Assembly (NCBI RefSeq): GCF_900209925.1
Contig: NZ_LT907978.1
Coordinates: forward strand, 742,501-806,500
DNA: 64,000 nt
Direction of reading: 5' to 3'
Source of the DNA: Anaerobutyricum hallii
GTDB taxonomy: Bacteria > Bacillota > Clostridia > Lachnospirales > Lachnospiraceae
Shown: positions 28,053-36,567 of the stretch, piece after piece
Layout: each line of letters opens with the position of its first letter
Numbering within the stretch: position 1 is the stretch's first letter
Notes under the pieces: model-generated
What the model was told of the DNA's origin: nothing
Databases searched by the model: none
What the model saw: the letters and a program-made list of their open reading frames with translations, nothing else
Position numbers and translations under genes: made by a program

Positions 28053-28208
28053 CTGTGGATTTAGAGTAGTCAGAAAAAAGAAAAACTACCATATCTCAGA
28101 TGCGGCTTGGGAGCGTGTTTAAGATGCGGATGAGCATTTTAAACACAGCGACTACAGAGCAGATGGGATATGGTAGTTTTTCTTTTTTCGTCTATACCAA
28201 ATCCACAA
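28053..28208. repeat. Family A hairpin A2, inverted orientation
   Basis: This is the same element as A1 on the other strand, with stem ACTACCATATC/GATATGGTAGT. It begins 14 nt after the stop of the minus-strand gene at 28222, so its orientation relative to its gene is the same as that of A1. Confidence 0.9.
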
Positions 28209-28221
28209 ATCAGTATTGGCG

Positions 28222-28782
28222 TTATCGGAAGAGTGAAAGTAATTCGTTGATATCTTTTCCTTCGCTATTTTGTGCGAGTGTCATGAGCTGTTTTAATTTT
28301 TCATTCTGTTTGCCTTCAGAACCATTCATAAGTGAATTTAAGAGGAAGAACAGAGAAGGATCGGAGAATGGATTTTGCTCTGTAGAGGGTGACGTATCTG
28401 CTGCTGATGTGGCAGGTGCGGATGATTGCACAAGCTCAGGATGTTCAGAGAGTATTTGATTATATTTTTCATAGAATCTTGAAAAGTTCAGAATTTGCAG
28501 GATGTTATCAATTTGATGGGCTTTTTCTTCGGAGACGGAATTACGGACAGAACGAAGTATAGATGCAATATCCTGAGCGTTATTTTCAAAGCCGCATGCG
28601 CTTAGTCGTTCGCTGTCATCAAATCCTTCCATGATTTTCTGCATTTCAGATATTTTGAGACAGAGAGCTAAAAATTTTCCAAGATTGGCATTACAGTGAG
28701 GAATGATATTTTCTAAAATAGTAAGATTATCATCGTTAATAAGACGGGAGAGTGGGGATGGGGAATCATTTAAATTTTGCAT
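28222..28782 (-). CDS. Hypothetical protein
   Basis: A 186-residue soluble protein I do not recognise. It is mostly helical (ILENIIPHCNANLGKFLALCLKISEM, ILRSVRNSVSEEKAHQIDNILQIL), with an Ala/Ser/Pro/Thr linker at about 125-145 and a C-terminal helical segment ending LLSLFR. The start at 28782 is set by GGAGG upstream; the upstream extension of the frame covers the promoter. A TTGACC and TATTAT pair with 17-nt spacing lies near 28889-28862, partly in repeat C2. Confidence 0.7.
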   Translation of the reverse strand: MQNLNDSPSPLSRLINDDNLTILENIIPHCNANLGKFLALCLKISEMQKIMEGFDDSERLSACGFENNAQDIASILRSVRNSVSEEKAHQIDNILQILNFSRFYEKYNQILSEHPELVQSSAPATSAADTSPSTEQNPFSDPSLFFLLNSLMNGSEGKQNEKLKQLMTLAQNSEGKDINELLSLFR

Positions 28783-28873
28783 GGAAACCTCCTTTGAATT
28801 CGAATAGAAAGATTCAGATAGAAAGATTTTGAGAATATATAGGAAAACTACCTGAAACATTTTCATATAATAT

Positions 28874-29049
28874 AATGATGTCAGGGTCAAAAGGTCAAAA
28901 CACCGTTCGTGCTTGCACGATAAGGTGTTTGACTTTGGGACCCGCGAAATATGAGAAAGTAGCGATTTACGTAGTAAATCAGCGGATTTCGAATGTTTCA
29001 GAATTACGGGAGTAGCGTTAGCTACGGAGTAATTCGTGACATCATTAAT
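28874..29049. repeat. Family C element, long copy C2
   Basis: A 176-bp element with ends ATAATGATGTCA and TGACATCATTAAT. Inside are a stem GGTC-AAACACC/GGTGTTTGAC-GGACC, the unit GCGATTTACGTAGTAAATC, and GGGAGTAGCGTTAGCTACGG. C1 at 12377 is a shortened copy. The stretch 28783-29103 holds only this element and promoters. Confidence 0.78.
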
Positions 29050-29103
29050 ATGCAGGTAGATTTATCTGTAATTATTTCATTTTATGAGGGGAGAGATAGG
29101 ATT

Positions 29104-29247
29104 ATGAATGAAAATCTTATTGTAGAAGATAATACGATTTATGAGATAGATCCGGAATGTCTTAAGAAAAAACGAGAGCGGGAGGCAAGAAAAAAGAGTG
29201 AAGAAAAATTAAAGAATGATGCAGAATACCGGAAGAATCAGCGATAA
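29104..29247 (+). CDS. Small charged hypothetical protein
   Basis: A 47-residue protein preceded by GGGGAGAG. The first 20 residues are acidic and include NTIYEIDPECL; the rest is a Lys/Arg/Glu-rich helix (KKKREREARKKSEEKLK). A longer frame from 28993 translates repeat C2 and is less likely. Leader C2 lies 55 nt upstream, as C1 does for the 12470 gene. Function unknown. Confidence 0.5.
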   Translation: MNENLIVEDNTIYEIDPECLKKKREREARKKSEEKLKNDAEYRKNQR

Positions 29248-29282
29248 AATAAGTAATAGAGAAAGATAAGAAATAAGAAATA

Positions 29283-29330
29283 AAAAAGGCATTATACCAG
29301 CAAAAACAGTGCAGGTACAATGCCTTTTCT
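29283..29330. terminator. Bidirectional terminator
   Basis: AAAAGGCATTATACC pairs with GGTACAATGCCTTTT across a 15-base loop, between convergent genes. Confidence 0.82.
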
Positions 29331-29361
29331 GTTAGTTACAGTTTAGTAAATTAGTAAAGAA

Positions 29362-29616
29362 TCAGCAGCCGCAGCCACATCCACAGCCGTTGCCGAAAGT
29401 ACCGATACCACAGCCATTGCCACAGCAGCAGAGAATGAGAATGAGCCAGATTAAATTATCATTACCACATCCGCATCCACAGTCGTTGCCGTTATTACAG
29501 CATAAAAGGATTAAAAGAAGCCAGAAGCAGTTATTAAAACCACCATCGTTACCACAGTTACATCCACATCCGGAAGAACAGGAATTCTGGCAGTTTGTAG
29601 CAGCTAAATCACTCAT
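29362..29616 (-). CDS. Cys/Gly-rich small hydrophobic protein
   Basis: An 84-residue protein with about 20 cysteines. After a polar start (MSDLAATNCQNSCSSGCG) come two units, each a tryptophan-leucine membrane-like segment (NNCFWLLLILLCC and NLIWLILILCCC) followed by a CGCGCGN or GNGCG tail. It resembles small proteins annotated as chorion-class high-cysteine proteins in Clostridia. The start at 29616 follows AGGGGGAAA. Metal binding or disulfide-rich surface localisation are guesses. Confidence 0.72.
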   Translation of the reverse strand: MSDLAATNCQNSCSSGCGCNCGNDGGFNNCFWLLLILLCCNNGNDCGCGCGNDNLIWLILILCCCGNGCGIGTFGNGCGCGCGC

Positions 29617-29827
29617 GGGATTTCCCCCTGTTTTTTGATTACAGTTTATAGTATGCATGATAAAAAGAATGTTGCTTTCAAGTTGGAAAAATTTCCGTAA
29701 ACAGAAAAAATACAGGAGAATTTTTAGGAAAAGCGAAAAAACAGAAGGATTGGTATGTAAATATTTCATAAAAAATGGAATTAAAAAATGTTTTTCTTGT
29801 TTTTTTTGAAAAAAATGAAAAAATGGC

Positions 29828-29856
29828 TTGTTTTTTATTCAAAAATAGCATACAAT
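29828..29856 (+). promoter_or_regulatory. Promoter of the aminotransferase gene
   Basis: TTGTTT (29828-29833), a 17-nt spacer and TACAAT (29851-29856) lie about 108 nt before the start. The rest of 29617-29963 is AT-rich without genes. Confidence 0.6.
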
Positions 29857-29926
29857 TACCACTGGTATAAAAAAGAAGTAAAGAAAAGCGGTTAAAACTT
29901 TGTTTTTAGTTGCTTTGGAAATATAT

Positions 29927-29940
29927 TAGTGTTTACACTA
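29927..29940 (+). promoter_or_regulatory. Palindromic operator candidate
   Basis: TAGTGTTTACACTA has perfect six-base arms, ten bases before the GGGAGG of the aminotransferase gene and downstream of its promoter. The position fits a repressor operator. The regulator is unknown. Confidence 0.4.
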
Positions 29941-29963
29941 GATAAATTTTGGGAGGTAAAGAA

Positions 29964-31259
29964 GTGAAACCATACAGAGAATTAAGCAAAGAAGAATTAC
30001 TGGCATTACAGGAAGAATTACAGGCAGAATATGATGCAGAAAAAGCGAAAGGTCTGAAGCTGGATATTTCAAGAGGTAAACCAGGAAAAGAACAGCTTGA
30101 TTTATCTATGCCGATGATGGATGTTTTAAACGGAGAGACTGTTCTTAATGCAGAGAATGGAACGGATGTAAGAAATTATGGCGTGTTAGACGGTATTCCG
30201 GAAGCAAAAGAACTTATGGCAGGAATGGTAGGAGCGAAACCTTCTCAGATGATCGTACTTGGTAACTCCAGTCTTAATATTATGTATGACTGTGTGGCTC
30301 GTGCAGAACTTTTTGGAATTATGGGAAGTACTCCTTGGTCACAGCTTGATAAAGTAAAGTTTTTATGTCCGGTACCAGGATATGACAGACATTTCGGTGT
30401 GACAGAGCAGTTTGGTATTGAGATGATCAATGTACCTATGACAGAAGATGGTCCGGATATGGATGTCGTTGAGGATTATGTGAATAATGATCCTTCTGTG
30501 AAGGGAATCTGGTGTGTGCCAATGTTCTCTAATCCAGGTGGCGTTGTTTATTCTGATGAGACAGTAAAAAGATTTGCGAATTTAAAACCAGCCGCAAAGG
30601 ATTTCCGTATTTTCTGGGATAATGCATATGGTATTCATTATCTGTATGACAGACCGGAAAGTGAGCAGCCACATATTTTAAATATTTTAGAAGAATGTGA
30701 GAAGGCTGGCAATCCGGATATGGTATATGAATTCTGCTCAACATCAAAGATTACCTTCCCGGGAGCAGGTGTGGCAGCAATGGCCTCTTCTGAAGCGAAT
30801 GTCGCTGATACCAAAGCCAAATTACAATGGCAGACAATCGGACCAGATAAGATTAATCAGTTACGTCATGTAAGATATTTTAAAGATATTAACGGAATGA
30901 AAGAATATATGAAGAAACATGCCGAGATCATTCGTCCAAAGTTTGAGGCAGTATTAGAGACATTAGAAAAAAAACTTGGTGAGTTAGAAATCGCATCCTG
31001 GAGCAAACCGGTTGGCGGATACTTCATTTCCTTTAATGCCCAGAAGGGATGTGCCAAGGCAATCGTAGCTAAATGTAAAGAGGCAGGTCTTGTACTTACA
31101 GGTGCGGGTGCAGCATATCCATATGGTAATGATCCGGAAGATTCTAATATCCGAATCGCTCCTACCTTACCTTCTACAGAAGAGTTATCAATCGCGACAG
31201 CATTATTTGTAACATGTACAAAGCTTGTAACGGTAGAGAAGCTTCTTGCAGAGATGTAA
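29964..31259 (+). CDS. PLP-dependent aspartate aminotransferase-type enzyme (class Ic-like)
   Basis: A 431-residue fold-type I aminotransferase of the MocR-like/class Ic aspartate aminotransferase group. The N-terminal ISRGKPGKEQLDLSMPM is typical, with RNYGVLDG, the GNSSLNIMYD stretch for PLP phosphate, WDNAYGIHYL with the PLP-ring aspartate/tyrosine, STSKITFPGAG with the Schiff-base lysine, and SNIRIAPTLP with the carboxylate-binding arginine. The GTG at 29964 is used, because GGGAGG lies six bases upstream. It probably interconverts aspartate and oxaloacetate; it is monocistronic. Confidence 0.88.
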   Translation: MKPYRELSKEELLALQEELQAEYDAEKAKGLKLDISRGKPGKEQLDLSMPMMDVLNGETVLNAENGTDVRNYGVLDGIPEAKELMAGMVGAKPSQMIVLGNSSLNIMYDCVARAELFGIMGSTPWSQLDKVKFLCPVPGYDRHFGVTEQFGIEMINVPMTEDGPDMDVVEDYVNNDPSVKGIWCVPMFSNPGGVVYSDETVKRFANLKPAAKDFRIFWDNAYGIHYLYDRPESEQPHILNILEECEKAGNPDMVYEFCSTSKITFPGAGVAAMASSEANVADTKAKLQWQTIGPDKINQLRHVRYFKDINGMKEYMKKHAEIIRPKFEAVLETLEKKLGELEIASWSKPVGGYFISFNAQKGCAKAIVAKCKEAGLVLTGAGAAYPYGNDPEDSNIRIAPTLPSTEELSIATALFVTCTKLVTVEKLLAEM

Positions 31260-31362
31260 TGTCGGATGAATTCAAGGATGTCAGGTATCCAGTTTTCAGT
31301 CTGCTTTTGAATTGTGGTTTATTTTAGCAGAACGATTATGATAAAATAATAACAGATATATT

Positions 31363-31419
31363 AAAAAGAGAGAAAATTCACCAGTTAACATCAAAACTGG
31401 GAGTTTCCTCTCTCTTTTT
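31363..31419 (+). terminator. Terminator after the aminotransferase gene
   Basis: AAAAAGAGAGAAA pairs with TTTCCTCTCTCTTTTT, and an inner CCAGTT/AACTGG stem lies within. It ends in a T run. It lies about 100 nt after the stop. Confidence 0.75.
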
Positions 31420-31442
31420 GTCATTAAAAAAAGGGTAGATTT

Positions 31443-31532
31443 TTGTACAAAATGAAAAACATAGCAAAAAAGTTGTACAAAATTGGATACATATATTCTC
31501 ATAAGCTATTGTTTGTGATATAGTTAACACAA
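31443..31532 (+). promoter_or_regulatory. Operator-like repeats upstream of the hydrogenase gene
   Basis: The palindrome TTGTACAA followed by AAT occurs twice, at 31443 and 31473, exactly 30 bp apart and so on the same DNA face. A further inverted repeat TTGTGATATAGTTAACACAA spans 31513-31532 and resembles Rex-type sites (TTGTxA...TxACAA). The gap 31260-31577 otherwise contains only the terminator. Confidence 0.45.
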
Positions 31533-31577
31533 TAAATTTAAGGGTAATTATGACTTTAACAAACTAGGGAGGTATCT

Positions 31578-33098
31578 ATGAGAGGAGTAGAAACAAGAAT
31601 TCAGGAAATCAGACATGCTGTATTTACTGAAGTAGCTAAAATGGCTTATGAAGAGGGACCTGTTGATAAAAAGATTGAGGCGCTGCCTTATAAAATCATA
31701 CCTGGTGAAACCGGTAATTTCAGAAATGACGTTTTTCTTGAAAGGGCAATCGTAGGAGAACGACTCCGAATGGCAATGGGTCTGCCATACAGAGGAGCAG
31801 CAGAACCAGCACCGGTATCTGATGGAATTATGGAGGCAGATAAGCCAGAAGGCTACTATACTCCACCACTTATTAACGTAATTAAGTTCGCATGTAATGC
31901 ATGTGAGGAAAAGAAAGTACATGTAACAGATGGATGTCAGGGATGTCTGGCACATCCTTGTATGGAAGTATGTCCAAAGAAGGCAATCTCTCTTGATCGC
32001 GTAACCGGTAAGTCCATCATTGATCAGGATGCCTGTATCAAATGTGGACGTTGTGCTACTGTATGTTCCTATAATGCGATTATTGTTCAGGAACGCCCAT
32101 GTGCAAAAGCATGTGGTATGAATGCTATCACATCTGATGAGAACGGAAAAGCAACGATTGATTATGATAAATGTGTATCCTGCGGAATGTGCCTTGTAAA
32201 CTGTCCATTTGGTGCAATTTCTGATAAGTCCCAGATTTATCAGGTAATCAAGGCAATCCAGTCCGGTGAAAAGGTATATGCTGCAGTAGCACCTGCATTC
32301 GTAGGACAGTTTGGACCAAAGGTAACACCGGAAAAGCTTCGTGCAGCCATGAAAGAACTCGGATTTGCCGATGTACTTGAGGTAGCGATCGGAGCGGACT
32401 TATGTGCGAAACAGGAAGCAGAAGACTTCTTAAAAGAAGTACCGGAAGAACTTCCATTTATGGCAACATCTTGTTGTCCGGCATGGTCCGTAATGGCTAA
32501 GAAGCTCTTCCCAGAGTATGCAAACTGTGTATCCATGGCATTAACACCAATGACATTAACAGCAAGATTAATTAAAAATCACACACCAGATGCCAAAGTC
32601 GTATTTATTGGACCTTGTGCAGCGAAGAAGCTTGAAGCGATGAGAAGAACCGTTCGAAGTGAAGTAGACTTCGTACTTACCTTCGAGGAAATGAGTGGAA
32701 TTTTCGCAGCAAAAGACTTAGATCTTGAAGCAATGCATGAAGACGTAGACGGTGTTAACGATGTATCCGCAGACGGAAGAAACTTTGCCGTATCTGGTGG
32801 AGTAGCACAGGCTGTAGTTGATGTAATCAAGAAAGAATATCCAGATAAAGAAATCAAGGTAGCTAACGCAGAAGGTTTAGAGGAATGTCGTAAGCTTATG
32901 ATGATGGCATCCAAAGGCAAATATAATGGCTATCTGTTAGAAGGTATGGCATGTCCAGGTGGTTGTGTAGCCGGAGCTGGAACAATGCAGCCAATTAAGA
33001 AGTCTCAGGGAGCTGTAAAGATTTATGCTACAAAAGCAAATCATAAAGTAGCTACTGAAACAGAATATGTAAAAGAATTAGATAAATTAGTAGATTAA
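31578..33098 (+). CDS. [FeFe] hydrogenase, group B-like, monomeric
   Basis: A 506-residue iron-only hydrogenase. The N-terminal region (about 95-215) holds ferredoxin-like cysteine sets: CNAC, CQGCLAHPCMEVCP, CIKCGRCATVCS, CAKAC and CVSCGMCLVNCP, for several [4Fe-4S] clusters. The H-cluster motifs follow: TSCCPAW with C299-C300, GPCAAKKLE, and EGMACPGGCVAG near 455-466. The lack of the L2 MPC form and this domain order fit group B enzymes of gut Clostridia. It would evolve or take up H2 with ferredoxin. AGGGAGG precedes the ATG. Hairpin A3 follows the stop by eight bases. Confidence 0.9.
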   Translation: MRGVETRIQEIRHAVFTEVAKMAYEEGPVDKKIEALPYKIIPGETGNFRNDVFLERAIVGERLRMAMGLPYRGAAEPAPVSDGIMEADKPEGYYTPPLINVIKFACNACEEKKVHVTDGCQGCLAHPCMEVCPKKAISLDRVTGKSIIDQDACIKCGRCATVCSYNAIIVQERPCAKACGMNAITSDENGKATIDYDKCVSCGMCLVNCPFGAISDKSQIYQVIKAIQSGEKVYAAVAPAFVGQFGPKVTPEKLRAAMKELGFADVLEVAIGADLCAKQEAEDFLKEVPEELPFMATSCCPAWSVMAKKLFPEYANCVSMALTPMTLTARLIKNHTPDAKVVFIGPCAAKKLEAMRRTVRSEVDFVLTFEEMSGIFAAKDLDLEAMHEDVDGVNDVSADGRNFAVSGGVAQAVVDVIKKEYPDKEIKVANAEGLEECRKLMMMASKGKYNGYLLEGMACPGGCVAGAGTMQPIKKSQGAVKIYATKANHKVATETEYVKELDKLVD

Positions 33099-33105
33099 AC
33101 CTGAT

Positions 33106-33262
33106 TAGTAGATTTCGTGTAGACGAAAAAAGAAAAAATACCATATCCCACCTGCTCTGTAGTCGCTGTGTATAAGATGCTTGTCCGCATCTTATACACG
33201 CTCCGAAGCCGCATCTGGGATATGGTATTTTTTCTTTTTTCTGACTGTTCTAAATCCACAGT
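33106..33262. repeat. Family A hairpin A3
   Basis: Same element as A1, eight bases after the hydrogenase stop. The stem reads ATACCATATCCC/GGGATATGGTAT and the inner hairpin TATAAGATGC/GCATCTTATA. The inner stem differs from A1 at both paired positions, which keeps it intact. Confidence 0.9.
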
Positions 33263-33466
33263 TGGCAAAAATGGAAATTCTCCTTTGCCTGTCCTTTCTA
33301 TTCCCTCCCAAAAATCTTCCAACAAGTTTCACGAACTACCAACAAACAGAACCCAGGTCTGTTTTCGTTAATTTGCCAAAAGTTTGTTGAAAAAGTTAAT
33401 AAAAACTGGCACTATTGTCATAAAAAACCGCTGTTTAAGTATGAAAAATAACGTATTTTGCAATAA

Positions 33467-34132
33467 AATACGATAACGATAAATATTAAAAAGAAAAGAG
33501 GAAAATTAAATGGAAAGGATACAGTTGTAGTTGATCCGGCAGTTGCGCCAACAGAAACAACACCGGGTAAGACAGAAGGAGAACACTGTTCTGCATGTAA
33601 TACGGTATTAGTAGCACAGAAGGTAATCCCGGCAACAGGAAAACAGCTTTCTGGAAATGATAAGCCAAGTACTGGAAATACAACACCACAACCACAGCAA
33701 CCAACACAGCCTGCTAAAGTAACAGATAAGAAATCCAAAGCAGTATATAAAGTAAATGGTAATAAGACAGTTGAATATAATAAAGCAAATAAAAAAGCGA
33801 AGAAAGCAACGGTTCCATCAACGATTACTGTAAATGGAGTGAAGTATCAGGTAACATCCATTGCAGCTAAAGCATTTGCCAACAACAAGAAGTTAACAAA
33901 GATTGTCATCCCGGCAAGTGTAAGAAGCATTGGAAAACAGGCATTCAGTGGATGCAAGAATCTTAAGAGTATTACGATTAAGACAACGTATCTTACAAAG
34001 AAATCCATAGGTGCGAAAGCATTTAAAGGAATTCATGCAAAAGCAACGATTAAAGTACCAAAGAAACAGAAGAAAGCATATCAGAAGTTCTTAAAAACAA
34101 AAGGAATTGGAAAAGGTGTGAAAATTAAATAA
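33467..34132 (+). pseudogene. 5'-truncated BspA-like leucine-rich-repeat surface-protein remnant
   Basis: The frame is open from 33467 to the stop at 34132 but has no start: the only ATG after a GAGG RBS (33510) is in another frame and stops after six codons. The peptide contains VVDPAVAPTETTPGKTEG and HCSACNTVLVAQKVIPATG, typical of surface-protein repeats, a Pro/Gln linker, and LRR_5-type units (AFANNKKLTKIVIPASVRSI, AFSGCKNLKSITI). The parent would be a secreted BspA-like protein. It lies between oppositely oriented hairpins A3 and A4. Confidence 0.78.
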
Positions 34133-34187
34133 ATGCTACAAATCAGTGGAAAGTGTAAGAATGCCCCGGCATTCCTGTTGATTTGCA

Positions 34188-34320
34188 GGATTTAGAGTAC
34201 AAAGGAAAACGATATATCCAGGATGCTCCTTCAAAGAGTGTTAAAATGCAGGTGAGTATTTTAAACACAGCAAGGATAGAGCAGATGGGGTATATCGTTT
34301 TCCTTTTTTCTATACTAAAG
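34188..34320. repeat. Family A hairpin A4, diverged
   Basis: Arms AGGAAAACGATATA (34203) and TATATCGTTTTCCT (34290) pair; the inner part keeps TTAAAATGC and ATTTTAAACACAGC and AGAGCAGATGGGG. It is the most diverged copy and its orientation is opposite to the upstream remnant. A small hairpin GAATGCC/GGCATTC at 34159 precedes it. No gene lies in 34133-34692. Confidence 0.75.
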
Positions 34321-34508
34321 GCTATACCTTAAAATCCATTCTTAATAATTATTAAGTAGCCAGGGAATGTTTTTGTTATGTATAATAAAAATGTGAACAT
34401 TCTTTTAATTTATGATAATGTTTGATGATTTTTCAGAGTAATTGTGATATTATATAAAAAAGTTTCAAGCGACTATTTTAAAGCTTTGATAGGCTTTTTA
34501 TAAAGAAT

Positions 34509-34671
34509 GTACTGTTGGAGTCTTCACTGTATGTATATACCTTTGTGATTGATTTTTTGTTGGTTGCACCCATATTTTATCAATGAACGCACTGTGTATG
34601 CCTCAAAAACTTGGGTACGTCTAATAAAAATCTTCTCACAGATTAAGTACAAAAAGATTCCGAGAGCACAT
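34509..34671. repeat. Family P element, long copy P3
   Basis: This is a diverged long copy of P2: it shares GGTTGCACCC-ATTTTATCAA, GCCTCAAAAA-TTGGG and AAAAAGATTCCGAGAG. It ends 22 nt before the ATG of the adaptor gene, with AAGGAGG between. Confidence 0.8.
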
Positions 34672-34692
34672 AAGAGTATTAAGGAGGTAAGT

Positions 34693-36537
34693 ATGTTTCG
34701 GAAGAAGAATGGGCAGGAGTTTATGGATGAGCTGAACGTGGATTCATCTGTGAATGATAAAGAAGAGAAAAAAGGATTTTTCCACAAGAGGAAGAAGAAA
34801 GATATTAATCTGTATGAAGATGATATGGGATATATCGATGAGGACAGTGATTTTTCAGAAGAAGAATATGATAAAGAATTAGATGAGTTACAGGAAGATG
34901 AGAAGCCAGAAAAAAGGAAGAGAAGATTTTGGCATCGGAAGAAAGAAGATACACTGGAAGAAGAAAATCAGACAGAAGAATTAGCAGAGGAACATCATGA
35001 TGAAGAAGGTTTTCTCAGTGATGAGGATGCGATTATTCTGCAGGAGCCGGAAAAGAAGAAGTTTTCTAAGAAGAAGCTGGCGCTCATCTGTGGTACGGCA
35101 GCAGTCATAGTGATAGCTGTTGTTTTTTTTGTTATTCGGAATATGGGTGGTACAAGCGAAGGAAAGGCGTATGTAGAATCTGTTCGTGAGATTACAGGAC
35201 TTGGAACGGCTGCCGGGGCGAATAATCGTTATACAGGAACGGTTGATGCAGAGAGTTCATGGAAGATTAATTTACAGTCGGATATGTCTGTAGAGAAGCG
35301 TTATGTGAATGTTGGCGATCAGGTGAAAAAGGGAGATAAGCTGTTTAAATATAATACTCAGGAATTAAAGCTTTCAAAAGAAAAGAAAGAGCTGGAACAA
35401 GAGACTTTACAGAATGAGATTAATCAGTTGACAAAAGATATCAGTTCCTATCAGTCTGATTTGAAGTCTGCGAGTGCTACGGAGAAGATTCAGCTTCAGA
35501 CGCAGATTTTAACAGCACAGACTACGATTAAGAAAGATCAGTATACGATCAAGACGAATAAAGAGACGATCAAGACATTAGAGAAGAATATTAAAGATGC
35601 TACAGTAAAGAGTAAGATGAATGGTCTTGTAAAGACGATAAACAGTTCTCTGGAAAGCAGTTCTTCCTCAGGTGATGACAGTTCAGATGATGGTTCAGAT
35701 TCCGGAGATGGAAGTTCAGATGATTCTACATATATGACAATTCTTGCAGTAGGTAACTACCGTATTAAAGGAAAGGTCAGTGAAACGAATGTTAACAGCC
35801 TGAATGAAGGGGATCCGGTTATTGTACGTTCAAGAGTAGATGATTCCCAGACCTGGAAAGGAACGATCAGCAGTATCAAGACAGATGCTACTGCAGATGA
35901 TTCTACCGAGAGCAGCGATGAGATGGCTTATGATGATTCTTCAGATGGCAGTACAGGAGAGACTGCATCGAAATATAATTTCTATGTGAAGCTCGATGAT
36001 GATAATGGCTTAATGATGGGACAGCATGTTCTTGTTGAACAAGATAACGGCCAGGATGAGAAGAAGGACGGTATGTGGCTGCCGGCTGCCTATATTAAGA
36101 AGAGTAACGGTAGGTATTATGTATGGCTGGATTCTCATAATAAGCTGAAGCTTCAGGAGATTACAGTTGGTGAGTATGATGAGAATCTTGATGAGTACGA
36201 AGTGAAGAGTGGACTCAAGACAACAGATTATATTGCATGTGATGACAGTACATTAAAAGAAGGTATGCGGGTTACAAGAGTTGCTCCGGAAGATAGTACT
36301 TCTGACTATGGAGAAGAACAGACAAGCGATGATGCCGAAACATTTGGAGCAGATGATTATGATTCCTATGAAGAAGATACTTCTGATTATGGAGAAGATA
36401 CGTATGACAGTGGTTATGATGAAAGTATAGATGACGGCACAGATGCAGGGGATGATAGTTTCGATACAGGAAGTGACAGTTCAGATGCTGTTGATGATGG
36501 AACAAGTGACAGTGATGTTGCAGACTTTGGAGAATAG
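34693..36537 (+). CDS. HlyD/MacA-type efflux adaptor protein
   Basis: A 614-residue protein. Residues 1-125 are cytosolic and very rich in acidic and Lys/Arg residues, followed by a membrane helix (about 130-152, LALICGTAAVIVIAVVFFVI). Outside come a biotinyl-lipoyl half (VNVGDQVKKGDKLFKYN), an alpha-helical hairpin (about 225-300), a Ser/Asp-rich insert, a beta-barrel segment and a Ser/Asp/Tyr-rich acidic tail of about 90 residues. MacA/HlyD adaptors couple an ABC transporter to export across the envelope. The ATG at 34693 follows AAGGAGG. It heads a four-gene operon. Confidence 0.85.
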   Translation: MFRKKNGQEFMDELNVDSSVNDKEEKKGFFHKRKKKDINLYEDDMGYIDEDSDFSEEEYDKELDELQEDEKPEKRKRRFWHRKKEDTLEEENQTEELAEEHHDEEGFLSDEDAIILQEPEKKKFSKKKLALICGTAAVIVIAVVFFVIRNMGGTSEGKAYVESVREITGLGTAAGANNRYTGTVDAESSWKINLQSDMSVEKRYVNVGDQVKKGDKLFKYNTQELKLSKEKKELEQETLQNEINQLTKDISSYQSDLKSASATEKIQLQTQILTAQTTIKKDQYTIKTNKETIKTLEKNIKDATVKSKMNGLVKTINSSLESSSSSGDDSSDDGSDSGDGSSDDSTYMTILAVGNYRIKGKVSETNVNSLNEGDPVIVRSRVDDSQTWKGTISSIKTDATADDSTESSDEMAYDDSSDGSTGETASKYNFYVKLDDDNGLMMGQHVLVEQDNGQDEKKDGMWLPAAYIKKSNGRYYVWLDSHNKLKLQEITVGEYDENLDEYEVKSGLKTTDYIACDDSTLKEGMRVTRVAPEDSTSDYGEEQTSDDAETFGADDYDSYEEDTSDYGEDTYDSGYDESIDDGTDAGDDSFDTGSDSSDAVDDGTSDSDVADFGE

Positions 36538-36567
36538 AGATTCTTAATCAGAAAGGACATACAGCAT

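Noticed and set aside
27224-28459. Recurring peptide beginning MRLxSVFKMRMSILNTATTEQ in frames near 27.6, 28.1, 33.2 and 50.1 kb
   Set aside because: It is the translation of family A hairpins in different islands and lacks RBS and coding context.
29390-29638. Pro/Gln/His-rich plus-strand frame
   Set aside because: It mirrors the Cys/Gly-rich minus-strand gene, whose RBS and composition are convincing.
33839-34132. A 97-residue gene starting at 33839
   Set aside because: The start is an internal GTG without RBS; the coding frame extends upstream, so it is part of a truncated gene.
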